A stretch of 64,000 nucleotides of DNA, taken from the NCBI GenBank assembly GCA_021730985.1, contig JAKFYI010000008.1, positions 124,001-188,000 of the forward strand, read 5' to 3'. Origin of the DNA: Hyphomicrobiales bacterium (lineage in GTDB: Bacteria; Pseudomonadota; Alphaproteobacteria; Rhizobiales; Xanthobacteraceae). Below the pieces are notes generated by a model. That model ran no database searches. It saw only the letters and a list, made by a program, of their open reading frames with translations, and was not told where the DNA came from. The translations under genes were made by a program, and so were the position numbers. Shown piece by piece: positions 1 to 10,773 of the stretch; positions within the stretch are counted from its first letter, which is position 1, and each line of letters opens with the position of its first letter.

Positions 1-117
1 CTTGCGGGACTGGTGGCCGGCGGTGACGTTGCCATCGACCCAATCGGCCCTCACCATCACGTCGCGGCAGCGCGCGACCTGCTCGGCGGTGAGCACGTTG
101 GGGACATGAAGCATCAT
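1..117 (-). CDS. piuC: PKHD-type hydroxylase, N-terminal part (cut by window start)
   Basis: Only the first 39 residues are in the window, starting [20 protein letters not shown] and continuing through [16 protein letters not shown]. This is the typical start of PiuC/YbiX Fe(II)/2-oxoglutarate-dependent PKHD hydroxylases (a leucine-rich first strand, then the conserved DG..TAG..S segment). The catalytic HxD...H residues lie outside the window. Members of this family are usually encoded beside catecholate siderophore receptors, and here the gene follows a TonB-dependent receptor on the same strand. A second ATG one codon later is an equally possible start. Confidence 0.75.
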   Translation of the reverse strand, partial: MMLHVPNVLTAEQVARCRDVMVRADWVDGNVTAGHQSRK

Positions 118-256
118 GGCGCGGGCTCCTTCCTCGTCGCGAACGCTTAGCGCCGAACGTCCGCCCATCCAAGCCCAATTTCGCGGTGGCGGACAGTCCG
201 CAAACTGACGGGCCGCCCGCTGTTGCGGACGGCCCGTTCGTCTCCGATGAGGCGAA

Positions 257-2647
257 CTACTTGTAGACGCCGGCGGTCTTGACTGGAACAACCGGACGTT
301 CCGGCTCGAACCGCACGCGCCAGGACAGCGATCCGGAGCGGCCCGCGGCCGGCACGGCGTGTCCTGAGTAGTATTGTGCGTAATAGAACTCGTTGGTGAG
401 GTTGTAGAGGTTGAGCTGGATCGTCGAGTTCTTGTTGACCTTGTAGCTGGTCATCGCATCGAACTTCCAGAACGCCGGCACGTAAGACGTGTTCGTCGTA
501 TTGACGAATGCATCCGACTGATAGAGCGCGCCGCCGCCGATCGTCCATGCCGGCGTCACCAAGTAGGTGGTCCACAGGGTGAAGTTGTCCGAGGGCGTAT
601 TGGGAAGCTCCCGGCCCAGTTCGGCGAGGTTGGTGGTTTTGGCGATCTTCGTTTCCAGATGGCTGTAGCCGGCGAACACCGCCCATTTGTCGGTCAGTTG
701 GCCGGCCATGCCGATCTCGACGCCGTCAACCTGCGCGAGGCCATCGAGCACCAGCACCTGGTTTGCCGCGGGCAGCGATGGGTCGTTCGGAATGCGCAGG
801 TTGGTCTTCTCGGTGTGGAACACCGCGGCCGTGACGGTCAACCTGTTCTGCAGCAGGTCGACCTTCACTCCGCCTTCGAGCGTGGTGTTCTTTTCCGGGT
901 CGAGACTGAAGCTCGCCGCGTTGTTCGTCGCGCTGGACAGCACGCCGAGTTCTGCCGCCGGATTGATCGAGGTGCCGTATGCCACGTAGACGCTGGAATT
1001 CGGGGTCGGATGAACAACGCCGCCCACGCGCCAGCTGAACAGGTTGTCGGTGCGTTGGAGTTGACGTGCGCTGGGAGTCGCGTTGCCTGGATCGCTCCAG
1101 TCCGTGTGGAAGTTGTCGTAACGGATCGCGCCGAGCAGTTCGAAGTACTGGTTCAGCTTCATCTGGTCGGAGGCGTAGAGCGCGACGTTCTTCGACTCCG
1201 ATTGTGTGGCCGGGTTCCAGCCGCCGAACGTGCCGCCGAACGACGTGTCGACCGGGTTCGACAGGCTGGTGCGGCAGGCGAGGTTGGTCGGAGCGCACAG
1301 ATTGTTCGCATCCTGTCCGTTCGCGCGCTGCTGGAAGCGGGTTTCGCGCGCCAGTTCGATGCCGGTGGCCAGGGTGTGCTCGATGAACCCGGTCCGGAAC
1401 TTGCCGACCAGGTCGGTCTGGTTGAGCAGCAGCGAGTTGTCAGTTTCGGTCTGGAAATGCTGCCGTCCGATGGTCATCTGGTCGACCGGGAAGCCCGGTG
1501 GAATGGTGGTGTTGTTCGTGTTCGTTCCCAGCGAGCGCGGCGCAGTTGGCCGTGCGAAGCGATCGACCGCCACGTAGCGTGTGACGTTGGAAAGCTTGAA
1601 CCGGTTGTCGAACTCGTGCTCGACCTTGCCCGTCAGGATGTGCGTGTCGACATCGACGATATCCTTGAGCGCGCCGTTCAACACCCCGAACCAGTTGCGC
1701 CGGTTGATCGGAACCGGCGGCGTCGGCCGGCCGTTGTTGAAGTAGCCGCCATTGGTCAGCAGGCCGGTTGTCGGGCTGAATGTCGGCGCGGGCAGATAGG
1801 GATGCCCGTAGTCCGGCACGCTTTCTTCACCCTGATAGATGTAGGCGAGCGTCACCTTGGTCCGGTCGGTCACGTCGATCGTGACCGAGGGTGCGATGCC
1901 CCAGCGCTGGGTGAACACGTTGTCGCGGGACGGCGTGTCGATGTGCTGGCCCATCGCGACCACGCGCACCGCAACCTTGCCCTCCTTGCCGCTGGCGTCC
2001 ACCTCGGCGCGTCCGCCCAGCGGGGCGTATCCGGTCACCACGCCTTCGATGAAGCTGGCGCCCGTCGGCAGCTTGGAAACGATGTTGATGGCGCCGCCGG
2101 TGGCGCCGCGTCCGAACGCGAAGGACGACGGTCCCTTGTAGACTTCGACCCGGTCGGAGGCGAACAGATCGCGCGTGTACCAGCCCGGATCGCGCACGCC
2201 GTCGCGGTACATGTCTCCGCGGGCGACAAAGCCGTTGATGATCGGGCTATCGCCTTGCTGGCCGCCTTCACCGGCCTGGAAGGTGATGCCCGGAACGCTG
2301 CGCAGCGCCTCTTCCATGGTGCGGGCGCCGCGCTCCTGGATGACCCTTTCGGTCACCACGTTGACCGTCTGCGGTGTGTCGCGCAGCGGGGTCGGCAGCC
2401 GTGTGATGGTCTGGTTGGGGGCCTGATAGGTCTGGCCGGTGTCGCCGATCACATCGATGGTCGGCAGGGCGGTGTCCTGCGCGCCGGCGCCTGTGGCGAA
2501 CATCATCGAAGCGATGCCGATGGCTACCGGTGTCAGCGGTTTTTTGACCGATGCGCGGATCGGGCCGCTCTGCTGTTTGCTGGTCTGCTGCTTGTTGTGT
2601 GCCTCTGTCGAATTGGTTGGCCGACGCCCCCGAAACTGCTTTCTCAT
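257..2647 (-). CDS. TonB-dependent siderophore receptor
   Basis: A 796-residue outer-membrane receptor, the usual length for ferric-siderophore importers. It has a long basic N-terminus leading into a signal sequence ending near residue 56 ([10 protein letters not shown]), a possible TonB box (LPTIDVIG), a plug domain at about 80-195 ([20 protein letters not shown], then [20 protein letters not shown]) and a 22-strand barrel. The barrel motif WRVRFEP is followed by a short tail instead of the usual terminal aromatic residue. The downstream piuC-like gene, and the PepSY remnant and exbB-exbD-tonB on the other side, make ferric-siderophore uptake the likely role; the ligand cannot be read from sequence. 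The ATG at 2647 has only a weak GTGGGG upstream, so the start is moderately certain. Confidence 0.9.
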   Translation of the reverse strand: MRKQFRGRRPTNSTEAHNKQQTSKQQSGPIRASVKKPLTPVAIGIASMMFATGAGAQDTALPTIDVIGDTGQTYQAPNQTITRLPTPLRDTPQTVNVVTERVIQERGARTMEEALRSVPGITFQAGEGGQQGDSPIINGFVARGDMYRDGVRDPGWYTRDLFASDRVEVYKGPSSFAFGRGATGGAINIVSKLPTGASFIEGVVTGYAPLGGRAEVDASGKEGKVAVRVVAMGQHIDTPSRDNVFTQRWGIAPSVTIDVTDRTKVTLAYIYQGEESVPDYGHPYLPAPTFSPTTGLLTNGGYFNNGRPTPPVPINRRNWFGVLNGALKDIVDVDTHILTGKVEHEFDNRFKLSNVTRYVAVDRFARPTAPRSLGTNTNNTTIPPGFPVDQMTIGRQHFQTETDNSLLLNQTDLVGKFRTGFIEHTLATGIELARETRFQQRANGQDANNLCAPTNLACRTSLSNPVDTSFGGTFGGWNPATQSESKNVALYASDQMKLNQYFELLGAIRYDNFHTDWSDPGNATPSARQLQRTDNLFSWRVGGVVHPTPNSSVYVAYGTSINPAAELGVLSSATNNAASFSLDPEKNTTLEGGVKVDLLQNRLTVTAAVFHTEKTNLRIPNDPSLPAANQVLVLDGLAQVDGVEIGMAGQLTDKWAVFAGYSHLETKIAKTTNLAELGRELPNTPSDNFTLWTTYLVTPAWTIGGGALYQSDAFVNTTNTSYVPAFWKFDAMTSYKVNKNSTIQLNLYNLTNEFYYAQYYSGHAVPAAGRSGSLSWRVRFEPERPVVPVKTAGVYK

Positions 2648-2663
2648 GACCCCACACTTTCAG

Positions 2664-2680
2664 TTTAGAACAATGTAAAA
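2664..2680. promoter_or_regulatory. Possible Irr/ICE-like iron-control element
   Basis: TTTAGAA-CAA-TGTAAAA lies 17 bp before the receptor start. The known rhizobial iron control element is TTTAGAA-N3-TTCTAAA: the left arm matches fully and the right arm at four of seven positions. The position would suit control of the receptor gene, but the match is partial and no protein binding is shown. Confidence 0.3.
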
Positions 2681-2878
2681 CACGGACTTCTTGCAGTATT
2701 TGGGTAGCATCTGAAGTATTCATGGACAATTATAAATGGTTGAAACTGCAGAAGAATTGAATTGGAATACTTACATTCTTCGGGATGATTTCGTTTTTCT
2801 CTTTGTACGTCGCAGGGGCGGCGATATACCTGTTCATGCGCACCGCGACATCCTGGAATACTTCCAAACGGCGTTATC

Positions 2879-3522
2879 ATGCCGGCCCCTAGCAACGCAC
2901 GGCTGCGCCGCTTGTGGCTCAACACCCACCTCTGGCTCGGCGCGGTCCAACGATGTCGCTGAACCTGCATCACCCGTTCGGGATATGGATTTCCGTTCCG
3001 CTCGCGGTCGTATCGGCGACCGGAATTTATCTCGGCTTTCCGCAGCAGGCACGCGAGCTGCTCTCGAGCGCGGTTGCGACCACGCCGCAGCGCGGCGGTT
3101 TCAACGCGCCGCTGCTGCCCGTGATCAATCTCGATCCCGACAAGGCGCTCGGCGCCGCACTCGCCGCGCAACCCGGAGCGCAGCCTGCGGCGATCTTCGC
3201 GCCGATGCAGCAGAACAACGCATGGCGGGTACAATTGCGCGCGCCGGATATGGCAGGTGTGACCACTGTCATGGTCGACGACCGCAGCGGCAGCGCAACC
3301 AAGACCGTTCAACTCACTGGCGATCGAATCGCATTCTGGATTCGATGGATCCACGAGGGCAGCAATGCTGGTGCCTTCTGGCAGTTCCTCGTCTTCACAT
3401 CCGGATTGCTGCCGACACTCTTCACGGTGACCGGAATCATGATCTGGCTGCGCAGCCGCCGCATTCGGCGCGACGCTCTCGGCCGTACCGCAGGACTGCC
3501 GCAACTCGACGCGGCGGAATAA
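2879..3522 (+). pseudogene. PepSY-associated transmembrane protein (PiuB-like), internally deleted
   Basis: Two pieces of one family occur in different frames. The first (2879-2962) reads MPAPSNARLRRLWLNTHLWL and stops after 27 residues; this is the typical N-terminus and start of TM1 of PepSY_TM proteins. The second (ATG 2953 to 3522) begins at the later HHPFGIWISVPLAVVSATGI segment, continues with one PepSY-like region (about residues 50-110) and ends in the final helix with WIHEGSNAGAFWQF. Well over 100 residues normally between these parts are missing and the frame shifts at the junction near 2945-2955. The C-terminal piece could be expressed alone, but the ancestral ferric-siderophore inner-membrane function is probably lost. 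Confidence 0.7.
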
Positions 3523-3537
3523 AAGGACGTATAAGGA

Positions 3538-4542
3538 ATGCTTGGGAAGCCGTTGTCGCGCGTGGGCCAAATGCCTTGGAATCTTGAAGGATTTTGGCAG
3601 TTGCGTCGTATCAGCCGTGTCGCCGTTGCGCTCGCGGCTTGCATGCTGCTGACGGCTGGCCCTGCTTTGGCGCAGGGCACGCAGGAGCCGTCGCCACCCT
3701 CGGCAACGTCGAGCGCACCCGCAGCCAGTCCGGTTGCGCCTTCAGCCGAAGCGCCTGTGCAACAGCCGGTGTCTCCGGATGCACCGGCGGCATCCGATGC
3801 ACCCGCGCCCGCCGGGGCCGGTGGCGCCGCTCCGCGCACGATGGGACACGCCGCGCTGCCGCGCGATCTGTCGCCGTGGGGCATGTTCGTCAACGCCGAC
3901 ATCGTCGTGAAGGCGATCATGCTCGGATTGCTGTTCGCATCGTTCGTCACCTGGACGGTGTGGCTCGCCAAGAGCTTCGAACTGGCGTCGGCGAAACGCC
4001 AGGCCCGCGCCGGCTTGCTGGTGCTGCAGGAGGCGCGGTCTCTCGCCGAGGCTGAACGGCGGCTCGCGGGCTCCGATCACGTCATTGCAAAACTCGTTCG
4101 CACCGCCGGCGCCGAAGTCGCGCTGTCGGAGAATTCGAGCGGAGAGGGGCTCAAGGAGCGCGTCTCGTGGCTGCTAGAGCGTATCGAGGTCGGGGCCGGG
4201 CGCCGCATCGGACGCGGCATGGGTATGCTGGCGAGCATCGGTGCGATCGCGCCGTTCGTCGGCCTGTTCGGCACCGTGTGGGGCATCATGAACAGCTTCA
4301 TCGGAATTTCCAACGCGCAGACCACCAATCTTGCGGTGGTGGCGCCCGGCATCGCGGAGGCCTTGCTGGCGACGGCGCTCGGCCTGTTCGCAGCGATCCC
4401 CGCGGTCGTCATCTACAACGCATTCGCGCGCGGGGTCGGCGGCTATCGCATGCTGGTGGCGGACGCAGGCGCCCTCGTGATGCGCCTTGTGAGCCGCGAC
4501 AGCGAACGCATGCCGATGCCGCTGTCGCGCGCGGCGGAGTAA
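3538..4542 (+). CDS. exbB: TonB-system energizer ExbB
   Basis: A 334-residue inner-membrane proton-channel subunit that, with ExbD, energises TonB. After a signal-like segment (about 28-46, ending GPALAQ) comes a long Ala/Pro-rich periplasmic linker typical of alphaproteobacterial ExbB, then three TM helices: IVVKAIMLGLLFASFVTWTV, GMLASIGAIAPFVGLFGTVW and GIAEALLATALGLFAAIPAV. The last two carry the MotA/TolQ/ExbB signature. It is first in an exbB-exbD-tonB operon; exbD starts 5 bp after its stop. The start at 3538 has a purine-rich region before it, though a later start is possible because the first 25 residues are unusual. Confidence 0.93.
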   Translation: MLGKPLSRVGQMPWNLEGFWQLRRISRVAVALAACMLLTAGPALAQGTQEPSPPSATSSAPAASPVAPSAEAPVQQPVSPDAPAASDAPAPAGAGGAAPRTMGHAALPRDLSPWGMFVNADIVVKAIMLGLLFASFVTWTVWLAKSFELASAKRQARAGLLVLQEARSLAEAERRLAGSDHVIAKLVRTAGAEVALSENSSGEGLKERVSWLLERIEVGAGRRIGRGMGMLASIGAIAPFVGLFGTVWGIMNSFIGISNAQTTNLAVVAPGIAEALLATALGLFAAIPAVVIYNAFARGVGGYRMLVADAGALVMRLVSRDSERMPMPLSRAAE

Positions 4543-4547
4543 CGGCC

Positions 4548-4973
4548 TTGTCGATCCGACTCGCACGCGAAGAAGACGATTTCGCCGAAACTCACGAGAT
4601 CAACGTCACGCCGTTCATCGACGTGATCCTGGTGCTGCTGATCATCTTCATGATCGCGGCGCCACTTGCGACGGTCAATGTCGCGGTCGACCTGCCGTCG
4701 TCCACCGCGCAGCCGCAGCAGCGCCCGGACAAGCCGGTATTCCTCTCGATCAAAAGTGACCTGTCGATCGCGCTCGGCGAGGAAACGGTGATGCGCGATG
4801 CGCTGGGCGCGGCGCTTGCTCTTGCGACCAAGAACAACAAGGACGAGCGCATTTTCCTGCGCGCCGACCGCGCGGTCAGCTACGGCGATGTCATGGAAGT
4901 GATGAACGTGCTGCGCACCGCGGGCTATCTGAAGGTGGCGCTGGTCGGGCTGGAGAGCCGGGACGCCCCATGA
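4548..4973 (+). CDS. exbD: TonB-system protein ExbD
   Basis: A 141-residue partner of ExbB with one TM helix near the N-terminus. The signature HEINVTPFIDVILVLLIIFM contains the proton-carrying aspartate (Asp25 in this numbering), and the C-terminal half is the periplasmic domain. I chose the TTG at 4548 because it gives the canonical start MSIRLAREEDDFAETHEINV just after the exbB stop; no ATG lies in this frame nearby. The stop overlaps the tonB start by 4 bp, so translation is probably coupled. Confidence 0.93.
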   Translation: MSIRLAREEDDFAETHEINVTPFIDVILVLLIIFMIAAPLATVNVAVDLPSSTAQPQQRPDKPVFLSIKSDLSIALGEETVMRDALGAALALATKNNKDERIFLRADRAVSYGDVMEVMNVLRTAGYLKVALVGLESRDAP

Positions 4974-5776
4974 AGGTGCGCGCCGTCGTTCTGCTGGAAC
5001 ACGATGGTCACGACTCCGCGCGCTGGGCGCTGGCGGCGGCGATCGTGCTGGCGGCTCACCTCGGCCTGATGGCGACCTATTTGATGTTCTTTGCGCAGAA
5101 GCCGCAGGGCGTGCCGGAAACGCCGGCGATCATCATCGACATGGCGCCGATGCCGGTGGCTCCCGCTTCGCCGGTCGATCTGGCCCCGGGACCTGAGATG
5201 GTGGAGGCAACGCCGCCGCCCGAGCCGCAGGTGATCGAGACACCGCCGCCCGAGCCGATCATCGAACCGCCGCCGCCCACGCCCGAGCCGCTCGTCGCGC
5301 TGCCCGAACCGCCGCCGCCACCTCCGCCGCCGCAGGTCAAGCAGGAGCCGACACCGGAAAAGCCGCCGGAGCCCAAGAAGGTCGAACGCAAGAAACCGGC
5401 ACCGCGCACCACCGCGCAGCCCCGCTCCGAGCGCGACACCGCCGACTCGCCCGCTTCGCCGAATGCCGGCAGCGTCAGCCGCGTCGCCGCGATGGCGTCG
5501 TGGCGCGACCAGGTGGTCGCGCAATTGCAGCGCGCCAAGCGCTATCCGAACGGCGCGGAATCGCGGCGCGAGCAGGGTGTCGTAACGCTCAGCTTTACAT
5601 TGTCGCGCGGCGGTGGCGTGTTGGGGCGCAGCATCGCTCGAGGTTCGGGCTATCCCGAGCTCGACCAGGAGGTGCTGGCGATGGTGGCGCGCGCGCAGCC
5701 GTTCCCCGCGTTTCCGGCCGAGATGAACCAGTCGAGCATCAATCTCAGCGTGCCGATTCACTTCTCGGTGCGCTGA
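4970..5776 (+). CDS. tonB: Energy transducer TonB
   Basis: A 268-residue TonB. It has a single N-terminal TM helix (about 18-41) containing the conserved His30, a long Pro/Glu and then Pro/Lys-rich spacer (about 65-150) that spans the periplasm, and a C-terminal TonB domain from about 180 (SWRDQVVAQLQRAKRYPNGA, later SGYPELDQEVLAMV). It couples the ExbBD proton channel to outer-membrane receptors such as the one at 257-2647. Its ATG overlaps the exbD stop (ATGA). Confidence 0.94.
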   Translation: MKVRAVVLLEHDGHDSARWALAAAIVLAAHLGLMATYLMFFAQKPQGVPETPAIIIDMAPMPVAPASPVDLAPGPEMVEATPPPEPQVIETPPPEPIIEPPPPTPEPLVALPEPPPPPPPPQVKQEPTPEKPPEPKKVERKKPAPRTTAQPRSERDTADSPASPNAGSVSRVAAMASWRDQVVAQLQRAKRYPNGAESRREQGVVTLSFTLSRGGGVLGRSIARGSGYPELDQEVLAMVARAQPFPAFPAEMNQSSINLSVPIHFSVR

Positions 5777-5844
5777 CGGCACCTGTTGCGCCGCATGACC
5801 GCGCGCTACATTGCCGCGCGATTCCAGCCAAAGGACAAGCCGAC

Positions 5845-6162
5845 ATGACCTGGGTGCTGCTGTTCGTCGGCGAGTTCTTGAACTGGAGCACCGGGCTCGC
5901 CGGTTTGCTCATCGCCATTCTGGTCAAGCCGCGCACCGCGAGCATGATCGCTTCGATCGCCGCCGGGGCGTTCTTCGGCCTGGTCGGCGCGAAATTCGAA
6001 TTGTTCGATCTCTATCTGACGGCCGGTGGCTGGCAGTCGCTCGACGGCCTTGCGCTCACCGTCATCGCGCTCTCCGCTTTGGCATGCCTGCTGTGGTGGG
6101 TGATCGGCCGCGTGCTGTACACGCTGGTGCTTCGCCTCACGGGACGGGCGGGACCGCCATAG
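5845..6162 (+). CDS. Small inner-membrane protein, unknown function
   Basis: A 105-residue protein with three hydrophobic segments (WVLLFVGEFLNWSTGLAGLL, IASIAAGAFFGLVGA, and LTVIALSALACLLWWVIGRV) and a basic C-terminus, so probably a three-helix membrane protein. AAGGACA upstream of the ATG is a reasonable ribosome binding site. It follows tonB by 68 bp and may be co-transcribed, but nothing in the sequence assigns a role. Confidence 0.7.
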   Translation: MTWVLLFVGEFLNWSTGLAGLLIAILVKPRTASMIASIAAGAFFGLVGAKFELFDLYLTAGGWQSLDGLALTVIALSALACLLWWVIGRVLYTLVLRLTGRAGPP

Positions 6163-6208
6163 ATCTTGCATGCCGAGGCGCGCCGACGCCCCGGACCGCA
6201 TGCCGATG

Positions 6209-6712
6209 TTACTTGGCGCGGGCGAGGGTGATCGTGACCGAGGAGATCTGAGTGCCCGGGGCGGAGAGCGAGATGGATTGGCTATTGCCGCGCGTGGTCA
6301 TATTCAATAGCGCCGTGAAATACGCTCCCGTCGCAGTGGCACGGATCGAACCGGGTGACGCGCTGCCGGAAATCGTTCCGGCGGCGTTGTTGGCGGACTC
6401 GCTCCACGATCCATTGAGCGCACCGTTCACGTAGTTCACGCCACCCTGCAGGTTGAACTTGTAGCTGTCGCTGGCGCACGCGATCGTCAGGTCGACGGTG
6501 CTATCGCTGTTCTTGGTGACGTAGTTGGCGCGGCAACGCAGCTTCTCCTTGTTGTTGTTGATCGTGATGCTGCCGGGTCCGGACCAGGAGCCGGCCATGC
6601 CCGCGAACGGTCCGTCGCTGGCCTCGCTGCGATGGGCAAACACCGTAAGCGACACCGTGACCGCGGAGAGGACCACTGCACCGGCAAGCAATTTTCCGAG
6701 ACGCGCGAACAT
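6209..6712 (-). CDS. Exported beta-rich protein, unknown function
   Basis: A 167-residue protein with a signal peptide (GKLLAGAVVLSAVTVSLTVF, cleavage near HRSEA) followed by a Gly/Ser/Thr/Asn-rich domain with alternating hydrophobic residues and two cysteines (KLRCRANY and TIACASD), likely a secreted beta-sandwich. GSWSGPGSITINNNKEKLRC is the best preserved stretch. Similar proteins are common in Bradyrhizobium relatives, but I know of no function. It is convergent with the small membrane gene at 5845. Confidence 0.75.
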   Translation of the reverse strand: MFARLGKLLAGAVVLSAVTVSLTVFAHRSEASDGPFAGMAGSWSGPGSITINNNKEKLRCRANYVTKNSDSTVDLTIACASDSYKFNLQGGVNYVNGALNGSWSESANNAAGTISGSASPGSIRATATGAYFTALLNMTTRGNSQSISLSAPGTQISSVTITLARAK

Positions 6713-7220
6713 GAACTGACCACCCTCTATAACTTGGCGAGAAACTCAGCTTGGCGAAATGACTTGGTTAGACGGGCCCCTCGACGGGCCAATCTTAGCG
6801 TTCCCTGCGCCGGTGAAAAGCATTTCCCCAACGGTTTGGCCGCCAGAAACACCGGCTCTGTCGCGCGCGCTGGCTAAATCCGGGACCTCCATCCACGGGT
6901 GCCGCCGGCCCGGTACACCTATCAACAGGGGTTGCAGCGGCCGCCGACATGGCTATTTAGCGGGCAGGTTAATGGCTAAGTCATTGAAATGACTATGGCA
7001 CGTCTTTGACAAATTGAACGAAAAGACCCTAAACAGCGTGGAATCGGCGGTCCAAACTGTGCAAAAATGCCGGGACCGTCTATGTTGCGCGAGGGCTGCC
7101 AAATAGAGCGGCGGGCTGTTCGCGCGTCTTTGAACCGAGGACTGGCCTGGAACGACCCCTTTGATCGCCACTCAGTAAGCCGGTGTGCGCTGAGTTGCTT
7201 ACAGCAAGACTGGACGTGAA
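6713..7220. other. Intergenic region before dxs
   Basis: 508 bp between two divergent genes, AT-richer than its surroundings. Apart from the promoter candidate at 7006-7034 I see no coding sequence, RNA gene or clear hairpin. Open frames here have no codon or domain support. Confidence 0.6.
7006..7034 (+). promoter_or_regulatory. Candidate sigma-70 promoter for dxs
   Basis: A perfect -35 hexamer TTGACA (7006-7011), a 17-bp spacer and a weak -10 CTAAAC (7029-7034), about 190 bp before the dxs start. Spacing is ideal but the -10 matches only three of six consensus positions. Confidence 0.35.
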
Positions 7221-9119
7221 ATGCTTGATGACATCAAAAAACCAAGTGACCTGCGTCAGTACGATCCGGCCGATCTCAGGCAGATTGCGGATGAGTTGCG
7301 GCAGGAGACGATCAACGCCGTCTCGGTGACCGGTGGTCATCTTGGCGCTGGACTTGGTGTGGTCGAGCTCACTGTTGCACTGCACTATGTATTCGACACG
7401 CCCCGCGACCGGCTGATCTGGGACGTCGGCCATCAGGCCTATCCCCACAAGATCCTGACCGGCCGCCGCGACCGCATCCGCACCTTGCGCATGGGCGGCG
7501 GACTGTCCGGCTTCACCAAGCGCGCGGAGAGCGAATACGACCCGTTCGGCGCGGCCCACGCCTCGACCTCGATTTCGGCCGGTCTCGGCATGGCGGTGGC
7601 GCGCGACCTGCGTGGCGACAACAACAACGTGATCGCGGTGATCGGTGACGGCTCGATGTCGGCCGGCATGGCCTATGAGGCGATGAACAACGCCGGCGCC
7701 ATGAACTCGCGCCTGATCGTGATCCTCAACGACAACGACATGTCGATTGCGCCGCCGGTCGGCGCGCTGTCGGCCTATCTGTCGCGGCTGCTGTCCGGCG
7801 GCTCCTATATGAAGCTGCGCGATTTCGGCAAGCAGCTCGCCGGCCATCTACCTAAGTCGCTGGAGACGAAAGCACTGCGCGCCGAAGAATTCGCGCGCGG
7901 CTTCCTCACCGGCGGCACCATGTTCGAAGAACTCGGCTTCTACTATGTGGGGCCGATCGACGGGCACAATCTCGATCACCTGATTCCGGTGCTCAAGAAC
8001 GTGCGGGACGCCAAGGAAGGGCCGATCCTGATCCACGTCGTTACGCAAAAGGGCAAGGGCTACGAGCCCGCCGAGAAGTCGGCCGACAAGTATCATGGCG
8101 TCGTGAAGTTCGACGTCGTCACCGGCGTGCAGGCCAAGGCGAAGGCGAACGCGCCGTCCTACACCAAGGTGTTCGGCGAGGCTCTCGTCAAGGAAGCCAA
8201 GAAGGACGACACCATCGTCGCAGTGACCGCTGCGATGCCGTCCGGCACCGGCGTCGATATCTTCGCAAAGTCATTCCCGCATCGCACCTTCGACGTCGGC
8301 ATTGCCGAGCAGCACGCGGTGACGTTTGCCGCCGGTCTTGCCACCGAAGGCTTCAAGCCGTTCTGCGCGATCTACTCGACCTTCCTGCAGCGCGGCTACG
8401 ACCAGGTGGTGCACGACGTTGCCATCCAGTCGCTGCCGGTGCGCTTCGCTATGGATCGCGCCGGTCTGGTCGGCGCCGACGGGCCGACGCATGCCGGCTC
8501 GTTCGACGTGGCCTATCTCGGCTGCCTGCCGGGCTTTGTGCTCATGGCTGCGGCGGACGAGGCCGACCTCGTTCACATGGTTGCGACCGCGGTCGCGATC
8601 GACGACCGCCCCAGCGCGTTCCGTTATCCGCGCGGCGACGGTGTCGGCATCGACATGCCGGAGGTTGGCGTTCCGCTGGAGATCGGCAAGGGCCGCATCA
8701 TCAGCGAAGGCAGCAAGGTTGCGCTGCTGTCGTACGGCACCCGTCTGGCGGAATGCAGCAAGGCGGCGCGCGAGCTTGCGGCCTACGGTCTCTCCACCAC
8801 AGTGGCCGATGCGCGCTTCGCCAAGCCCCTCGACGTCGATCTTGTGCTGCGGCTTGCCCGTGAGCACGAGGTGCTGATCACGGTGGAAGAGGGCTCCATC
8901 GGCGGCTTCGGCTCCTACGTCTTCCATGCGCTGGCCGAGCACGGTGCGCTCGACAGCGGCCTGAAGATCCGTTCCATGGTTCTGCCCGACATCTTCCAGG
9001 ACCATGACAGTCCCGCGGCGATGTATGCCGCGGCAGGGCTCGATTCAGCAGGCATTGTTGCCAAGGTGTTCGAAGCGCTCGGCCGGGACGTTCGAACGGA
9101 AGCGGCCAGGCTGGGCTAG
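7221..9119 (+). CDS. dxs: 1-deoxy-D-xylulose-5-phosphate synthase
   Basis: A 632-residue thiamine-diphosphate enzyme that condenses pyruvate and glyceraldehyde-3-phosphate, the first step of the MEP isoprenoid pathway. The TPP/Mg motif runs from GDG (142-144) to NDN (170-172). The early [16 protein letters not shown], the transketolase middle domain with [13 protein letters not shown], and the C-terminal [10 protein letters not shown] are all present, and the length is normal. It lies directly upstream of hpnH and hpnN on the same strand, so it probably feeds precursor to hopanoid synthesis. Whether the genome has another dxs cannot be told from this window. Confidence 0.97.
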   Translation: MLDDIKKPSDLRQYDPADLRQIADELRQETINAVSVTGGHLGAGLGVVELTVALHYVFDTPRDRLIWDVGHQAYPHKILTGRRDRIRTLRMGGGLSGFTKRAESEYDPFGAAHASTSISAGLGMAVARDLRGDNNNVIAVIGDGSMSAGMAYEAMNNAGAMNSRLIVILNDNDMSIAPPVGALSAYLSRLLSGGSYMKLRDFGKQLAGHLPKSLETKALRAEEFARGFLTGGTMFEELGFYYVGPIDGHNLDHLIPVLKNVRDAKEGPILIHVVTQKGKGYEPAEKSADKYHGVVKFDVVTGVQAKAKANAPSYTKVFGEALVKEAKKDDTIVAVTAAMPSGTGVDIFAKSFPHRTFDVGIAEQHAVTFAAGLATEGFKPFCAIYSTFLQRGYDQVVHDVAIQSLPVRFAMDRAGLVGADGPTHAGSFDVAYLGCLPGFVLMAAADEADLVHMVATAVAIDDRPSAFRYPRGDGVGIDMPEVGVPLEIGKGRIISEGSKVALLSYGTRLAECSKAARELAAYGLSTTVADARFAKPLDVDLVLRLAREHEVLITVEEGSIGGFGSYVFHALAEHGALDSGLKIRSMVLPDIFQDHDSPAAMYAAAGLDSAGIVAKVFEALGRDVRTEAARLG

Positions 9120-9466
9120 GAATGAACACGCGAGAATCGATCGACAGGGCCGCCGGTCGGTGGCCGATGCAGATCGTCCCGGCGCAGCCCGAAGGGTGGG
9201 CTGCCGGGGCGGCGTATGCCGCCGCTCGCGATTTGTGCTATGCAACACAGAATCGGAAGGCCGGGGTCTTCGGCACTCCCGCGGGCACGGCTGTGCCTGA
9301 GGTTTTTGGCGTGATTATTGCCTTGGATCGCCTTGGTCCGGTCGAAGTTTCCACCCTATCTGGCCGTCAGGAAACCACCGAGTTCCGGTTGTCTGGCGGC
9401 AATCCAAACCTAACTGAATATTGAATTTCGCCGAGCGGGCGGCCTGTTGAGAAAGATAACGAAGCG
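9120..9466 (+). other. dxs-hpnH gap with a doubtful small open frame
   Basis: 347 bp between dxs and hpnH. An open frame (ATG 9122 to 9424, 100 residues, starting MNTRESIDRAAGRWP) begins 2 bp after the dxs stop. It has only AGG very close to its ATG, no signal peptide, TM segment or known domain, and an ordinary composition. I leave it as a possible small gene with low support; the region may simply hold the hpnH leader. Confidence 0.25.
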
Positions 9467-10636
<1,170 letters not shown>

Positions 10637-10773
10637 CTCGGCTTTGTTCGAGTTCGTGCTCGAAAATCATCCTTCGTGATGGAACACCGCTAAGTCGCCG
10701 TTTGTTTCCGAGGTGTGTCCACCTGTCGGTCGGTGCAGCGCGTCCGTCCCTTTATTAGGAAATTTTTGCATCA

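Noticed and set aside
196..237. Terminator after the siderophore receptor
   Set aside because: Competing GC-rich stems are possible (GTCCGCAA with TTGCGGAC), but no T run follows on the minus strand.
374..2668. 764-codon open frame antisense to the siderophore receptor
   Set aside because: High-GC shadow frame; it covers a clear receptor gene and its translation has no domain.
2736..3587. 283-codon frame over the PepSY remnant
   Set aside because: Its residues are Arg/Ala-rich shadow sequence; family similarity lies in the other two frames.
9122..9424. 100-codon frame between dxs and hpnH as a confident gene
   Set aside because: Weak ribosome binding site, no domain, no signal peptide; kept only as a doubtful part of the gap.
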